From NCBI RefSeq assembly GCF_963678635.1, contig NC_087062.1, forward strand, positions 65,594,647 through 65,658,646: a stretch of DNA of 64,000 bases. Reading direction: 5' to 3'. The notes under the pieces were generated by a model. It was not told the DNA's origin. It worked only from the letters and a program-made list of their open reading frames with translations, and ran no database searches. The stretch's first letter is position 1, and each line of letters opens with the position of its first letter. Shown piece by piece: positions 11,641-22,978 of this stretch. Position numbers and translations under genes: made by a program. The stretch comes from Symsagittifera roscoffensis (taxonomy: Eukaryota; Xenacoelomorpha; Acoela; Convolutidae).

Positions 11641-12720
11641 AATTTTACATATTGGTTTATCGAGCCGAAAAATGAACGTATTTCGGAAATATTCTTCGGG
11701 GTTGGCAAATTTTTTATTACGTCTGCTTTACCGACCAACGGTCGTACTCCATCGCCAAAGATTTTGAAGCCAAGCCATTCAGTATCTGATTTAAAAAATG
11801 CGCATTTCCCCCATTTAACTGCCATGTTGTTCTTGTCTAATATTGATAAGATTTTATACACTATTGATTTGTGTTCTTCCAAGGGTCCACGCGAGGCTAC
11901 CAGGATGTCGTCTATGTAACAATTTGTAAATGGGATATTTTTCAACAGTGATTCCATAACCCGTTGGAATTCATTAGGCATTTTTCCCAGTCCGCAAAAT
12001 CCCGTTAACAATCGGTACGTTCCGGTAGTTTCACCGCCTACTATGCTAAAATTGCACTGTTTACTTGTTTGTTCGCATAGTTTGAGTTGGCTATAAGCGT
12101 TTTTCAGGTCTAGATTACTAAACTAAACTCGCCCGTTGGATTTTTCGGAATATTGGAGAGCCACGTTATCAATCAGTTTATGGATGTTCGGCATTTGATA
12201 CTTATTTTTAAAAATTTGATCGTTTAATAACTTGGAGTCTAACGCCAGTTTGATCGAAGTATCCTTTTTCCGAGTAATTACAATTTGGCTGATAAAACAA
12301 TCTTCGTCGCATTTCTCTAATTTTATTATGTGACCTTCTGTTTCCATTCTTTTTAATTCTTTGTTCACTCCAGCGAGTAAATGGAGTGGGATTCTTCTCC
12401 CCTTGGACTGTATTGGTTTAAAAGGTGAGTGAAAATGTGTTACTTTTCGGTCGTTAGGTATTTTCCCTACTCTAGTGAATAGATCTTTGAACTCGTTAAA
12501 AATCTTGTCAGATAAAGAAGGTAAGTTTTTGTACTCACTCTCGAGTGTGGGTTGGTTGACCATGCAGATTGGTTGGGGGCATTTCCTCTGTGTCACTTCT
12601 ATGCCCAGCTTGGGTAAATTGCCGTTCCCCGGGATGTTTCGTTCGTGTCCGCTGGTTATGAAGAACGGGGTTTCTTCGCTGATCCATCCATTGGACTGTT
12701 TTCTGACAATTTTTTATCCC
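11619..12720 (-). pseudogene. Reverse transcriptase domain of Ty3/gypsy pol
   Basis: The N-terminal RT blocks (ALDSKLLNDQIFKNKYQMPN) and the palm and later blocks (FCGLGKMPNEFQRVM, then the active-site CYIDDILVAS, then WLGFKI and PTPKNISEIRSFFGSINQY) sit in one frame. A TAG at 12123-12125, just before FSNLDLKNAYSQL, breaks it. The catalytic Asp pair of YIDD and the upstream Asp of LDLKNAY are intact. Position and motif style are Ty3/gypsy. Confidence 0.95.
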
Positions 12721-12835
12721 AAGATAATGATCGTGTCGTTGGTGAATCCGCAGTATAAGTCTTTTATCCTTTTCTCCTCTGGGTGTATCTTGAGGTTCGG
12801 ATATCTCAGTTTAATTTCGTGTAATACATCCTGTT

Positions 12836-13320
12836 TTAAAAACTTACGGGGCTTGCTGAATCTACAGGTATGTTCATATTTACAATCATATCCCTGCCGA
12901 TGCCTAAGTTCAGGAGTTTCTTTGTTTTGAGACCGTTTTTATTGTAAATAGTCCTAACGCTCAACACCGAGAAATCGTCACCGTCACTTTGTCCGTACTC
13001 GTTCCATGCATTTATAACATCACACGATTCTTGGTCTTCCGTCCACGAGTTTTCCGGAGATGTGTATGTACAATTCTCGGTATTCACATAATTATTTGAT
13101 ACCGTATTTACAGTTGGTCTCTTATTGCGTGATTTACATAATTTGGCGAAGTGTCCTCTATAATTACAATTTTTACAGGTTATGTCCTTCACTGGGCAAA
13201 CGTTTAAGTGCCCTTTTGTAAATGTATTCCCACATTTCATGCACGAGTTACTCCGTTCAATGTTTAGGCTCGGTTCGTTTTTGATCTGATTGTGATTATT
13301 AAAGATTTAAAAGTTGTCCC
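12836..13320 (-). pseudogene. Nucleocapsid zinc fingers and protease of the Ty3/gypsy element
   Basis: A CX2CX4HX4C knuckle (CKNCNYRGHFAKLC) follows a less canonical C2HC finger, CMKC with a His and Cys after GNTFTKG. At the downstream end comes NIPVDSASPVSF, which matches the active-site region of an aspartic protease, with DSA in place of the commoner DSG/DTG. The frame is different from that of gag (13330-14088) and from RT, so at least one shift lies on each side; either could once have been programmed. I did not find a clear slippery site. Confidence 0.8.
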
Positions 13321-13329
13321 GTTGGTCGA

Positions 13330-14088
13330 CTACCGTGACGTATTTGTCAATTTCTGGTGATTAAAATATCCCTTTTCGTCAATTAGAGCGTGATTAAAGG
13401 CTTCCGACGGGCTTATGGTTGTTGATAGTAGTTTCCTCTGGGTATCTGTTTTCTTCATATTGCAGATGAAGATGTCCCCTATCCATTCTGCCTCGTCAGA
13501 TTCCTTGATGATGGCCAGATCCGCCAGGGCTCCCCAGAATTGTTCGTACGACTCGCGGTCTTTCTGCTTTCGATTTAATAATTTATATCTTTCGAACGTA
13601 GTGTTGGGCGGTTTGTTAAATGCTGCGTCTAGTAGAGTCCAGAACTCGGAGAAAGTTATAGCTAAAATCTTGACTCTCGGGTTCTTTTGTGTAAAAACTC
13701 TATTTCCTTCGCTCCCTAAGGCTAGAAATAAAAAAATTGATCGCAGTTTCTTGTCCGCCTCCGTTCGTCTCATTCGATTAAATTTCCTCTTTTCTTCGTT
13801 GATCCGCTTCTCTTCGGTGGATTCGTACTGCTTCATCGCGTTTTTGTTCCTGCTCTCTCTGTTGGCTCTTTCCGTGTCCGACTCGCTGCCTGTTGCTTGT
13901 TCTAAAATTGGTATTTGCGTCTCTGGTATATCTTGTCCATGCAGACTCTCTAAATCCAGATTTTCTTTGGCAATGATCGACAATTGAAATTGGTCGCTCC
14001 ATTGGGTCCAGGCATGCGGTGGCTCTAGTGTATGGTTAGGCCAAAAGGGGGGAATTCCACGCACGTTCGAATCATTTGACTGCGCCAT
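13330..14088 (-). pseudogene. Gag (capsid region) of the Ty3/gypsy element
   Basis: A 252-codon frame begins with MAQSNDSNVRG and has a charged Glu/Arg/Lys-rich middle (residues ~65-110). It then has a capsid-like part with VKILAITFSEFWTLLDAAFN and YEQFWGALADLA. This is the size and position of a Ty3/gypsy Gag matrix/capsid. It stops with TAG at 13330, just before the zinc-finger part in another frame. The start codon straddles the LTR/primer-binding-site boundary, so there is almost no leader outside the LTR. Confidence 0.85.
14077..14087 (-). promoter_or_regulatory. Primer-binding site overlapping the gag start
   Basis: On the minus strand the 5' LTR ends TATTA and is followed with no spacer by TGGCGCAGTCA. 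The opening TGGCGCAGTC resembles the primer-binding sites of insect gypsy-type elements primed by a serine tRNA; I recall this from the 17.6/297 group and could not check it. The A that ends the LTR plus the first two PBS bases form the gag ATG. Confidence 0.7.
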
Positions 14089-14297
14089 AATAGAGTATTC
14101 TGATTCTATATACCTATGTACAATTACTGTACATAAACTTAAAAAGACTAAAACTATTAAAAGGAAGTAAGTGAATTAAGAACGTTAAAAGGACAACTGA
14201 ACTTCCGCTCATATCGACCAATGGTCGTAACTAAATTGGTTAACAGGTATTAATTAAAAACCGAAGGTCATTTAAGACACTAAAACAAATCATAACA
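14088..14297 (-). repeat. 5' LTR (210 bp) of the Ty3/gypsy element
   Basis: Partner of 7794-8003 with equal length and seven differences. Its outer end borders ATCTT. Confidence 0.93.
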
Positions 14298-14878
14298 ATC
14301 TTTAACGGGCATTTTTTTGCGTAACTATAATACGCGTAAGTATCAGGATGAATTGTTCCTAATTGATTTGATGATTTGAGGACATACACTAAATACATAC
14401 TTTTAAAACTTTACATAGCATGGCGGGAGGATTAAAAAATTTTCAGAAATTTTATCAAATTTTCAACCACAATCTTTTAGTCGGCCTCCAGGTTTAATCG
14501 AAATTTTAAGGGCTTCCCCGCTTTGATTTATGAGCGTCTTGTTGTTCCGACTTTCGACAAAAGGGAAAAATAGTCAGTTCTTTTTTTGATCAGCCATATT
14601 TTGGCAATCAAAATAACTGTTTTCAAGAAGAAATGTGCAGTTTCTATTGAAGATTAAATAGACTAATTCATTCGCGCTGTGTATGTTTATTTACAATGCT
14701 GAAAACTATTTGCGCGTGGCAAAAAATCCCGAATAGAAAAATTGATTTAGTTTAATTTGAGGCAAGCTAATTGGTCTGAAAATTTTGTACGATTGAAGTT
14801 TTTCGGAAATTCAAAGACAAGAACGAACATTTCCATTCGGTGAGATGTTTAGGTGAGAATATTTTCCCGATAAATGTC

Positions 14879-14968
14879 TAGGCTTTGGTAGTCGTATCAA
14901 ATTTTCGTTCGCGACCCAAATTGCGATAGTCACGACAGAACTTTAACTCACAAAAGTCTGGGTTCTCT
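14879..14968 (+). repeat. Dispersed ~88-bp repeat, copy 1
   Basis: Nearly identical to 16588-16673. Both contain GGTAGTCGTATCAAATTTT, then TTCGCGACCCAAATTGCGAT and AGTCACGACAGAA. The words GTCTAGG/GTCTGG and GTCGCGA link them to 7101-7330. Confidence 0.8.
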
Positions 14969-16587
14969 TTCAGACAGCATTCGATTTTTTAACAAGCCAT
15001 CCTTAAGCATTTGAAAGATATATAACGGCCAAAGCTGAAAATTAATTTTTTTTTTGCCCGTGAACTTTTGTAGTAAGTTTATGGTTGTTTGAAGTTTTCA
15101 TTTTGAGTTTTGTAAGCGGCTATTTAGTCCGGATAGGAAATTGGGTCAATCACAACTCAACAATGCACTGTACTTGCTCTCATCTAGCATCTAGCGACAT
15201 ATTTGGGCTCATTAATGCATTGCTAGACGCCAATCACATCACTTATCCTTTTTTGTACTTTGCATAGCCTGTGTAGGGGAAATTGCAAAAAAAATTAAAA
15301 ACTGAACTTTTGTTTAAGAAAATTGATGTATTTAATGTTTCTAATAAGTATTATGATAAGTAAATTCAAAACTATTCAATAGTTCGATAGACCTTGCGAG
15401 GCAGTCGAAAAATTCAAAATTTTGCCCAGATACAAGCAGTCTTGTTCGTTCTATTACTGTGTTTACTTTCTGAAGGGCATTCAATTGATTGCACTATCAT
15501 AGAGGACAGCAATCACAAACTTACTTCTTTGTTTATATTTTCTCTTTTACTCAGCGGATGTTGTGAAGTTGGGCTTGATAATAAAACAACATAATTTATC
15601 AGCTATTTCACTCCCACCATTTATTAACTAAGCATCATTTGGCAAAAAAAAGAGAAAAGTGTATGTTTTAGTTAGATTGCCCTGATTTCATTAAACATAT
15701 TATTATCTTGAGAAGAAACTCCATGTTACAGAGCTTGTTACTTTTTAAATGCAACTTTTCAGAGACCTGATAAATATTATCAAGCTTTTTGGTATCAATG
15801 CGTTTGAGTAGCTAAGTGAATGTCAAGCTAAAAAGCTGAATAAAGTGGTCAGCAATTGGACAGTGGTGATTGAATTAAGTCCTGTTGTTTGTACACCTTT
15901 TAAAGCGACGTTCACCAACGGCCGTCAAGCAAACAAATCGGGTCTCGAAGTGCACACAAAATAGAGGGAGGGAATCAAAATAGGAGAATTGAGAAATTGT
16001 TTATTTCAGCGAACGCCGGGGGGGGGGGGGTTAAAGTAGGTTGCGTCATTGCGTCATGAATCCCCTCTACCTTTTCCAATTTTCTATTTGAGCTGCTCCT
16101 TTTAACCATGTATGATTTGGTAATTTACTGGTTGAGTGAACAAACAAACCATTTGACAAGATGTAGATTTTTAACCGTCTACTGAATATTAAATCTTTCA
16201 TGCGTTACTTGGTACCAGATTTAGAAGTTTCTCCCAAAAATCAAGAAAATTTAATTTCCAAGCGCTGATCCTGCCATCGGAGGAGCAGATTTAAAAAATA
16301 TTGACAGGTCCATCAAGATTAACGATTTTTAAATGAAGTGAAAAGAAGTGACATGTTAATCCTTCTTCGATTTTAGTCTACTTTGTATCAAAAGAGATAG
16401 ATCCAGAGTTTTTATGTGGTGGCCTAGCAACACAACCACTTCTCAAGAAGTCACCTCACTTTGGGCACTTCACCAGGTCCATTAAGATCTGTCTCGCACT
16501 AAAGAAGCAAACTGACACCTGATTTGATCAACTCGAAAGTAGATATATTGGTTCCAATCACTTCCCGGTCGAGCTTCTCGATTTATG

Positions 16588-16673
16588 TCTAGATTTTGGT
16601 AGTCGTATCAAATTTTTGTTCGCGACCCAAATTGCGATAGTCACGACAGAATTTTAACTCACAAAAATCTAGG
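16588..16673 (+). repeat. Dispersed ~88-bp repeat, copy 2
   Basis: Direct copy of 14879-14968 with a handful of differences, about 1.7 kb downstream in the same orientation. Further related words (AAAAGTCTGGACG, GCGCGAAGTTCTGGA) follow to about 16760. Confidence 0.8.
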
Positions 16674-17333
16674 CATTAAGATAACAAAAGGCGCGAACTC
16701 GTTTTTGAACTAAAGTATCAAAAGTCTGGACGTAAAAGCGCGAAGTTCTGGAAAACAATCTGCTTTGCCCTCAAAAAAGTTTCATTTTGTAAATAAAAAA
16801 TTAATCACTAACTAATGAGTTCTATAGTTCTAAATCATTGTTGCAACTCTGGAATTTGTGACAGAAAAGTCTTTAAAGTTTTGCTAACTGCCAGAAAACT
16901 GTCCTTTAAGTTAGTTTTACAATAGATATTACATGCAATTTTAGTTTTCTTGAGCTCGAAATCAAAATTAAAAGAGCCGCGTTAGGATTCGGCCAAATCT
17001 ACTGGACATTAGATTTCTGATTTCTAGGTTTGTTTCAGATAATCCATGTTAAAGATTGTCTAGATCCCTGCTTTTATCCTTTCAGCTTGCTACTCAATCA
17101 AATATAAGTATTTTCATGAAAACAGCCAGGTGTCCAAGGGAATTCTGCTGGCGGCTTGAGGGGCGCAGATTTATTAGTTTTGATAACTGCTTTTATCGCC
17201 CATCAGTTATTGCTTAGAGCTAGCAAGCGAAAATAGACTGAAGATAACTGGCATACTTCTTGCAAATTCACAGTTTCCTAACATAGAGCAAACACAAAGT
17301 CATGTTTCTGAGCTTGGAAAACAGATGCCGAGC

Positions 17334-17360
17334 TGTTGTTGTTGTTGTTGTTGTTGTTGT
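17334..17360 (+). repeat. (TTG)n microsatellite
   Basis: About nine perfect GTT units. The cysteine-run frame it creates is not a gene. Confidence 0.9.
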
Positions 17361-17520
17361 TTTATAACTCATAGGGACAAAAATTTTAAAACGAATTCGC
17401 TTGAAACTATCAATTTACTTGTCAATGGGTACTCCAGAGGCCAATCAAAACAATCGGAACTTTGCCCTGACACTAGCAGTCTCGATCATTTTGCAAATCA
17501 GGACTGATCTACGATTTATC

Positions 17521-17537
17521 GGGGGGGGGGGGGGGGG
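17521..17537 (+). repeat. 17-base G homopolymer
   Basis: An uninterrupted run of 17 G. Similar tracts of 13, 14 and 16 G lie at 16018, 29619 and 29776. Confidence 0.95.
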
Positions 17538-18165
17538 TTTAAACATATTAGACTTTTCGAGGTCAATCAATTATGCTTTCCGAGCTCTTCGAACACATCA
17601 TCAAGACCCAATATTTTCAAAAAATGTGTTCCGAGGGCAAATGTTCGAGAAACATACCGAAGCGCAATTTTACGGGTTTATTAAATATTGGCACCGAAGG
17701 TAAGTTTTAGTCGCCAAAATTAAATGGGACAAAGTAGAAGTAAAAAGAAGACCCTTTGACTGGTGAAACTGAGCTCCGCTCCTAACGTGAATTGCAAATC
17801 ATCCAGTTTTTAATTATTTGCCGGTAAGATAGTTCTTATAATAATTGATCAAAATGATGAAATATCATATGTGACCTAATCCAAAAGAGCCTTTGAAACA
17901 AGAAAAGATAATTTTACATTTGACATTTGATATTTCAGTTTATCAAAATCAAATGTGAAATTGAAAAGAACGTAATTGCCTCACAAGCTCCAAAGGGCAA
18001 TTTGATATTAGGAATTGAACTTGAGAAAGAGAGATGAGCTGAGTGATTCGATGTGAACACGATGAAAAACAGTGTGAATTTTAAGATATGTGGATGAAAG
18101 TGAATGGTGTGATATACTTTGTGGTAAGAAGAGTGAAAGAAAGTTGTGTTGACGTGAACACTCAT
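17538..18165. other. AT-rich DNA, no gene seen
   Basis: Only short open frames with biased composition; none has a recognisable motif or a splice context. Confidence 0.45.
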
Positions 18166-18560
18166 ACTGTCTCATTACTGCTTAATTACACCTCTGACTG
18201 TAATGGAGTGGGCGGCGAATAACCAGCGTGACATTCCCGTCCCCCTGGGGTCAGGGGAAGTGAGATCGGCCGATATCTGGGAAGGGTGGCCAATCTCAGG
18301 AAACTGGGGTGTCAATTAAATTACTCCCGCACTCTTCAGCCACGGCTGAAATAGCCCATACCCTTACCCATTTACCCCTTACCCAAATCTACAACTCAAA
18401 TGCAACCCGCAACTTGACTTAACTAACTCTACTAATTCAATGCCCCATACCATAAAGGAAGTGATATAGTTACCTTAGTTAAACTATGCCCCAAAGACCT
18501 CTTTTTTTTCAAGAGGCCACTAGCTTGATTTCAACCCCACCGGGAAAATACTAATACCCT
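18166..18560. other. Isolated GC-richer segment of unknown nature
   Basis: Composition changes abruptly to C/G-rich (for example GTGGGCGGCGAATAACCAGC and CCCCCTGGGGTCAGGGG), then becomes a C-rich stretch of ACCC/TACCC words to about 18410. It contains short palindromes (AGCCACGGCT and CCCCCTGGGG) but no long frame. It could be the tail of a retrotransposed element or an untranslated region. I cannot classify it. Confidence 0.4.
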
Positions 18561-19344
18561 AAGCAGTTGCAATATTTTGGAGCCCCTGTCCAGTTGAAAG
18601 ATTAATGATCGTCCGTTTAGATTTATGAATAATTATTCAAATGAAGCAGATCGCTCCGCCCTTTTTTTATTGAAAAGTAAATGAGAGTTTATGAGATTTA
18701 TTTTTATAAACAGATTAAACCTGATTTCCACGCAATTAAAAAACAAATGGACAAACTCATATAAAGACACAATGAAATGGCGGCAAACAACGCCTTCTTT
18801 TGAAAAATAGATTTTTTGTTTCTTTGGTTTGAAAACCGAGATTGCTCGTTTTCCAGGAATGGAGGCAATGTTTCGTCTATCTCAAGAACTAACTTTGCCT
18901 AATAAATGGTAATATTGAATAGACTGAGCTGAATGATGACATTTATTTCATGAGAAGAGTTTTTCCCAACTGTTCTCACAATACAAGATCTCTTCTCGCA
19001 AAAACCGTGAAGTACAAAGTTCAAGAAATATGCAAGATTTTACTATTTTTAAAACCATTTTATTTTAAGTTTAGTTCTTGCTGAGTTCAGTTCTTTTAAA
19101 TATTTTTTTTTCGCAAGTCTCTATAAAAATCTCACACTAGGGATTGCTGGAATATATAACCTCTTAGGCAAAGGAAACTTACGAAGGTTGCGCGAATGCA
19201 TGTACAACCAATGCTCCTAGAGAACACTTTCAATATTTGCAATTTGATTGGTACTCAATTACCCCACTTTTTATGTACAGCAAAGTGATGTATGTATTTG
19301 ATTGTAGTACCAAACGCCAACCGGTTATGATTCTGAACTAACCA
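18561..19344. other. AT-rich DNA, no gene seen
   Basis: Nothing recognisable. Confidence 0.45.
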
Positions 19345-19770
19345 CTAAACAAGACTGCTCGTATCAGAGCGAAGCCTTGAGTGCTCCGACTGCATTTAAA
19401 TTTTTTTTGGGTAGTTTGAATGAGAATTACTGATGAAATTTTTAAATAAAATTCAAACTTTTAAACATCACCCCCACACGCTATGTTAAATTTAAAAAAA
19501 AGATTATGTTGCATCTAAAACGTATTAAATAGACGATTTTTAGGACGGATTCAATCTCCGCTCACGCTTAAATAGCAAAAATATTTTTATGAAAAAATAT
19601 CTCATCTAATATGTCTTTTAAAATTTGAGATTAAGACAACAAAAGCTTTCGAATGACATAAAAAATTTTTATCAGAAATTGCTTGTTAAAATAGCTAGTG
19701 AAGCTTGTCTGGAGAAAAGAGTTCAACCCGAGAACAAATATTCCGACATTTTTTTCGAAATTTGGAACAA
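19345..19770 (+). mobile_element. Hairpin-ended dispersed element, copy A
   Basis: Starts with GACTGCTCGTATCAGAGCGA and TGCTCCGACTGC. It has the internal CACCCCCACACGCTATG and GGACGGATTCAATCTCCGCT, and ends near CCCGAGAACAAATATTCCG and GGAACAA. It is moderately diverged. See copies D and E for the best ends. Confidence 0.7.
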
Positions 19771-20137
19771 AAATATTTTTTAACTGGTCAAATTTGCTGA
19801 TCCTACTGCTTTCAATGAAAAGAGGTAAAGTTGATCACAACGTAACCTCAGTTTTACTAGTGTTTCTCAAGATATTTCAAGACTATGGAAAAAGCAGTCC
19901 TATTCGTTTGTACTAGATAGTCTAATGAGTTGCACGAAACCTATCTGGTTGACAGACAGCGTGGAAATAAAAATGGACAAACAAACGGTCCAGAAAGATG
20001 AAAATGAATTTAAGTTTGAAATGTAATTTTGGTTTTAAAAAACACTATTGATGAGAAAAGTATTATGGGGAAAGAGATACAAAACTAGAGCAGATAGTTT
20101 ATTTAAGTAGATTTTACAAGAAGATAAAATTGATTGT

Positions 20138-20630
20138 GAAAGGGCATAACCCTGATAGTTCCGATTGCAATTAAATTTCTATTCGGTAGTTGAACTTAAA
20201 ACATTTGATGAAATTTTCAAAACAAGAAAAAAAATCTGAAATTGTTTTTTAAAACCATCCCCCAGTAGCTACATAAATTACAAAAAGATAAAATTTGCAT
20301 TTAGCATAATATTGAATTCCAAAAAGCATGCCCCAATCAAATTTGTAACAATGCCTAAGACGGATTAAATCTCAAAAAATATCAAGAACAGAATATATTG
20401 CTCGCTAATTGTCCCAAATTGACCAAAACGAGCAATGTTTAAACCTCCGCATTTCTACAAAAAAGGACAATTGAAAAATATTTTTAAATTTTTAACACAG
20501 GTGAACAATACTTCTCGTTCAATTTTTAAAAATCCTTGAACAATTGTTAGTTAAAAGTCAAAATTTGTCTGAAATAAAAAAAAAAACAGCCCGAGCACAA
20601 AAATTATAATCCAAAACTGTCGAAATAAAT
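20138..20630 (+). mobile_element. Hairpin-ended dispersed element, copy B (degraded)
   Basis: Recognised by GTTCCGATTGC at the left, CTAAGACGGATTAAATCTC and AATTGTCCCAAATTG in the middle, and AGTCAAAATTTGTCTGAAA with CCCGAGCACAAA at the right. Confidence 0.6.
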
Positions 20631-20789
20631 AATTCTACAAAGTGGCCAATGTTTCCTTTGTAGCATATCACAACTCGATGTTTGACCTTTTTGAAAAAGA
20701 TTCCTCCAAGCGTACTCAAATCAAAGCATACCGTTGAAAAATTAACTGATTTTCAGAACTTTGCAATCATTATTAATCTTATTTTTTGG

Positions 20790-21335
20790 TTCAAATTCTG
20801 GTTCAAATTTTGATTGATTTTCTTCCGACAATTTTTCTCCACACAAGTTTAGACCTTTTAATTTGCAATTTTTCCCGGATCTTTCAAAATCATTCGAAAA
20901 GTTTTGTTGTCGTGAGCTCAATTTTAAACAAATATTTCACGTGTTATTTTTTTGTAAACTTATGGGGGTTTAAATGTTGCCAAATTGGCCAATTTGGGAC
21001 AAATAACGCGCAATATATTTAATGCTACTTAACGCGTAAATGAAGATTTAATCCTTCTAAGAAATCCTTCCAAACTAAATTGAGGCATGCTAACTGGTGT
21101 ATCTAAAACTTCGCCAAATGAAAATTACCTGTACATTATTTGTACATTGCAAAGCGTGAGGGGTGATGATTTTCAGTTTTTAAAATTAAGTTTTCAACTC
21201 ATTTTTTATAAAAATTCTCATTATTTTGAAAATTTCATCAACTCTTTTAATTTAAAGGTATATATATATTAAATTTATATATTAAAAAAACAAAAATGCA
21301 ATTGGAGCATTCAAAGCTTCGCTCTGATACGAGCA
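20790..21335 (-). mobile_element. Hairpin-ended dispersed element, copy C (degraded, reverse)
   Basis: Contains the reverse complement of the family core (CAATTTGGGACAAATAACGC, AACGCGTAAATGAAGATTTA and GGGTGATGATTTTCA) and ends GCTTCGCTCTGATACGAGCA. The far end is not clear. Confidence 0.6.
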
Positions 21336-21732
21336 GTTGTAATGTAACGCTCAAATGACTGGAAAGCTTTTGAATTAAATTGAATCTCACAGATTAAAAT
21401 CACAAATTATTACAAATTAAAAGTTTGTTTTCTGCAGCTGAAAATTTCATTTTTTTTTAAAATCAAACAGTTATCTTGAATTATTTCAACACAATTTTGA
21501 AATTTAAATGATTTTTTGAATAAATTATCAACGCTTTCTTTGGTTGTGTTCATTTTTAATGCGTTGTTCCTAAATCAATTCAAACATTTTTCAATTTTTG
21601 TGCAAAACCTTGATTTCAGAACACCCTCCAACATTATATTTCAATACAAGTCGGTTCATCCAATCTTTATTATGAAATTGATTCATAAACGACTTTTGCT
21701 TAGACTCAACTGTTTCTAAGACTTTTTGAACT

Positions 21733-21858
21733 GGTAAATGGATTGTATATGGATTGATTCTTCTCTAAGGTAAATGGATTGTATATGGATTGGAATTGGT
21801 AAATGGATTGTGGATTGGAATTGGTAAATGGATTGTATATCGATTGATTCTTCTCTAA
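21733..21858 (+). repeat. Short tandem repeat of TGGATTGTATATGGATTG units
   Basis: GGTAAATGGATTGTATATGG occurs four times with small changes, two of them followed by ATTCTTCTCTAA. It lies directly before copy D of the dispersed element. Confidence 0.8.
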
Positions 21859-21866
21859 ATTTCAAC

Positions 21867-22402
21867 AAGACTGCTCGTATCAGTCCGAAGCCCTGAATGT
21901 TTTGACTGCCTTTTAAGGTTTATGGAGCAGTAATAACATTAAAAAATTAGATGTAATAAAACGAAATAAATTTTTTTTTCTAAAATTTGAATTTTTTAAA
22001 CGAAAATCATCCCCCTACACGCCATATAAAGTACAAAAAGATAGATTTTGCTCCTTATAACAAATCAATTATGGCAAATAAGCTTCTTTCAACCAATTTG
22101 GAACGATTTCTAAGACGTATTAACTCTCCTTTCCTCTTACGCGTTGATAGCGCGAAATATATCGCGCGTTAATTGTCCCAAATTGGCCAAAATGGCAATT
22201 TTTAAACCCTCATAACTTTACAAAAAATGATCACAAGTAAAATATTTTTCCAAACTTGAGCTCATGACAACAATACCTTTCTAATGATATAAAAGAATTC
22301 CGTCAAAAATGGCTAGTAAAAAGTCGAAATTTGTCTGAAGAAAAAAAAAACCCACTCCGAGCACAAATATTCCTTTACTTCCGTATCAAAAGTCGGAACA
22401 AA
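21867..22402 (+). mobile_element. Hairpin-ended dispersed element, copy D
   Basis: A near-complete copy running from GACTGCTCGTATCAG, through CACGCCATATAAAGTACAAA, GCTCCTTATAACAAATCAAT and TATCGCGCGTTAATTGTCCC, to CACTCCGAGCACAAATATTC and AGTCGGAACAA. There is no coding capacity beyond short chance frames. It faces copy E, about 575 bp away, in opposite orientation. Confidence 0.8.
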
Positions 22403-22978
22403 AACCCCATTTATTGATAAGCAAAACAAACAATTCAAACAAATGAATCTAAACTAATATAAAAAATGACGGAACTTATTCAACAAAAATTTACCAAGAA
22501 TCTCAAGAACTAAACAATAAAAAACAGACCATTATTTAACTTGGTTTTACCACCTGGAACGATTTCCAGAAATGGAGAAAGGACAATACAAAACGATAGA
22601 AGAAAAATAACTAAATTTGAGTTTTACAAAACTGCTCATGTTAATACCGGACAAATACACTAAAATATAATTTTCATTTTCTTTACCTCGGTTAAAAATT
22701 CAGTTCAAGTATCTTAAAAATAAACACATGACCAAAAAACATCTAAACGCATGACTAGAAACTGTCTCAGCGCATATTTCATCAACAAAGCCACAATGAC
22801 TAAGCAGACGTGAGAAAACTACGCAAAGCATCCAGATGTGAGAAAAAAGGTATACTATTGCTGAAATTTCACCATTATCACGAATTAGGCGAAAAACAGT
22901 TTTACAAATCCATCAAGGATATCCGGCTGTTGTGCATCTAGCTTAAAATGTTCCGACAATAATCACAAAAAAATTATT
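22403..22978. other. Spacer between facing copies D and E
   Basis: AT-rich. Near 22934-22968 it holds CATCTAGCTTAAAATGTTCC, which also occurs with changes at 28663-28700. No gene is seen. Confidence 0.45.

Larger units (their letters stand above)
7794..14297 (-). mobile_element. Ty3/gypsy LTR retrotransposon, complete outline, decayed coding
   Basis: The element is 6.5 kb and reads on the minus strand. Two 210-bp LTRs (7794-8003 and 14088-14297) enclose gag, a zinc-knuckle region, protease, reverse transcriptase, RNase H and integrase in that order. Integrase after RT/RNase H is the Ty3/gypsy order. A primer-binding site and polypurine tract abut the LTRs. The flanks are ATATT (7789-7793) and ATCTT (14298-14302), a 4-of-5 match to a 5-bp target duplication. 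The LTRs differ at seven positions by my count, so the insertion is not recent. The coding region carries several in-frame stops and frame changes, so this copy cannot make a full Gag-Pol. The RNase H/integrase wording resembles the Mag/SURL-type branch, but that is only an impression. Confidence 0.95.
14298..17320. other. AT-rich intergenic DNA with a few repeats
   Basis: No supportable gene. It contains the duplicated segment described separately (14879-14968 and 16588-16673), a 13-G tract at 16018-16030, and a GTTCCGACTTTCG remnant near 14531 like the end of the dispersed hairpin-ended family. Confidence 0.5.

Noticed and set aside
13415-13987. 190-codon plus-strand frame across gag
   Set aside because: Antisense shadow; gag on the minus strand has element context and a defined start.
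17325-17507. Cysteine-run frame
   Set aside because: It is the (TTG)n microsatellite read in one frame.
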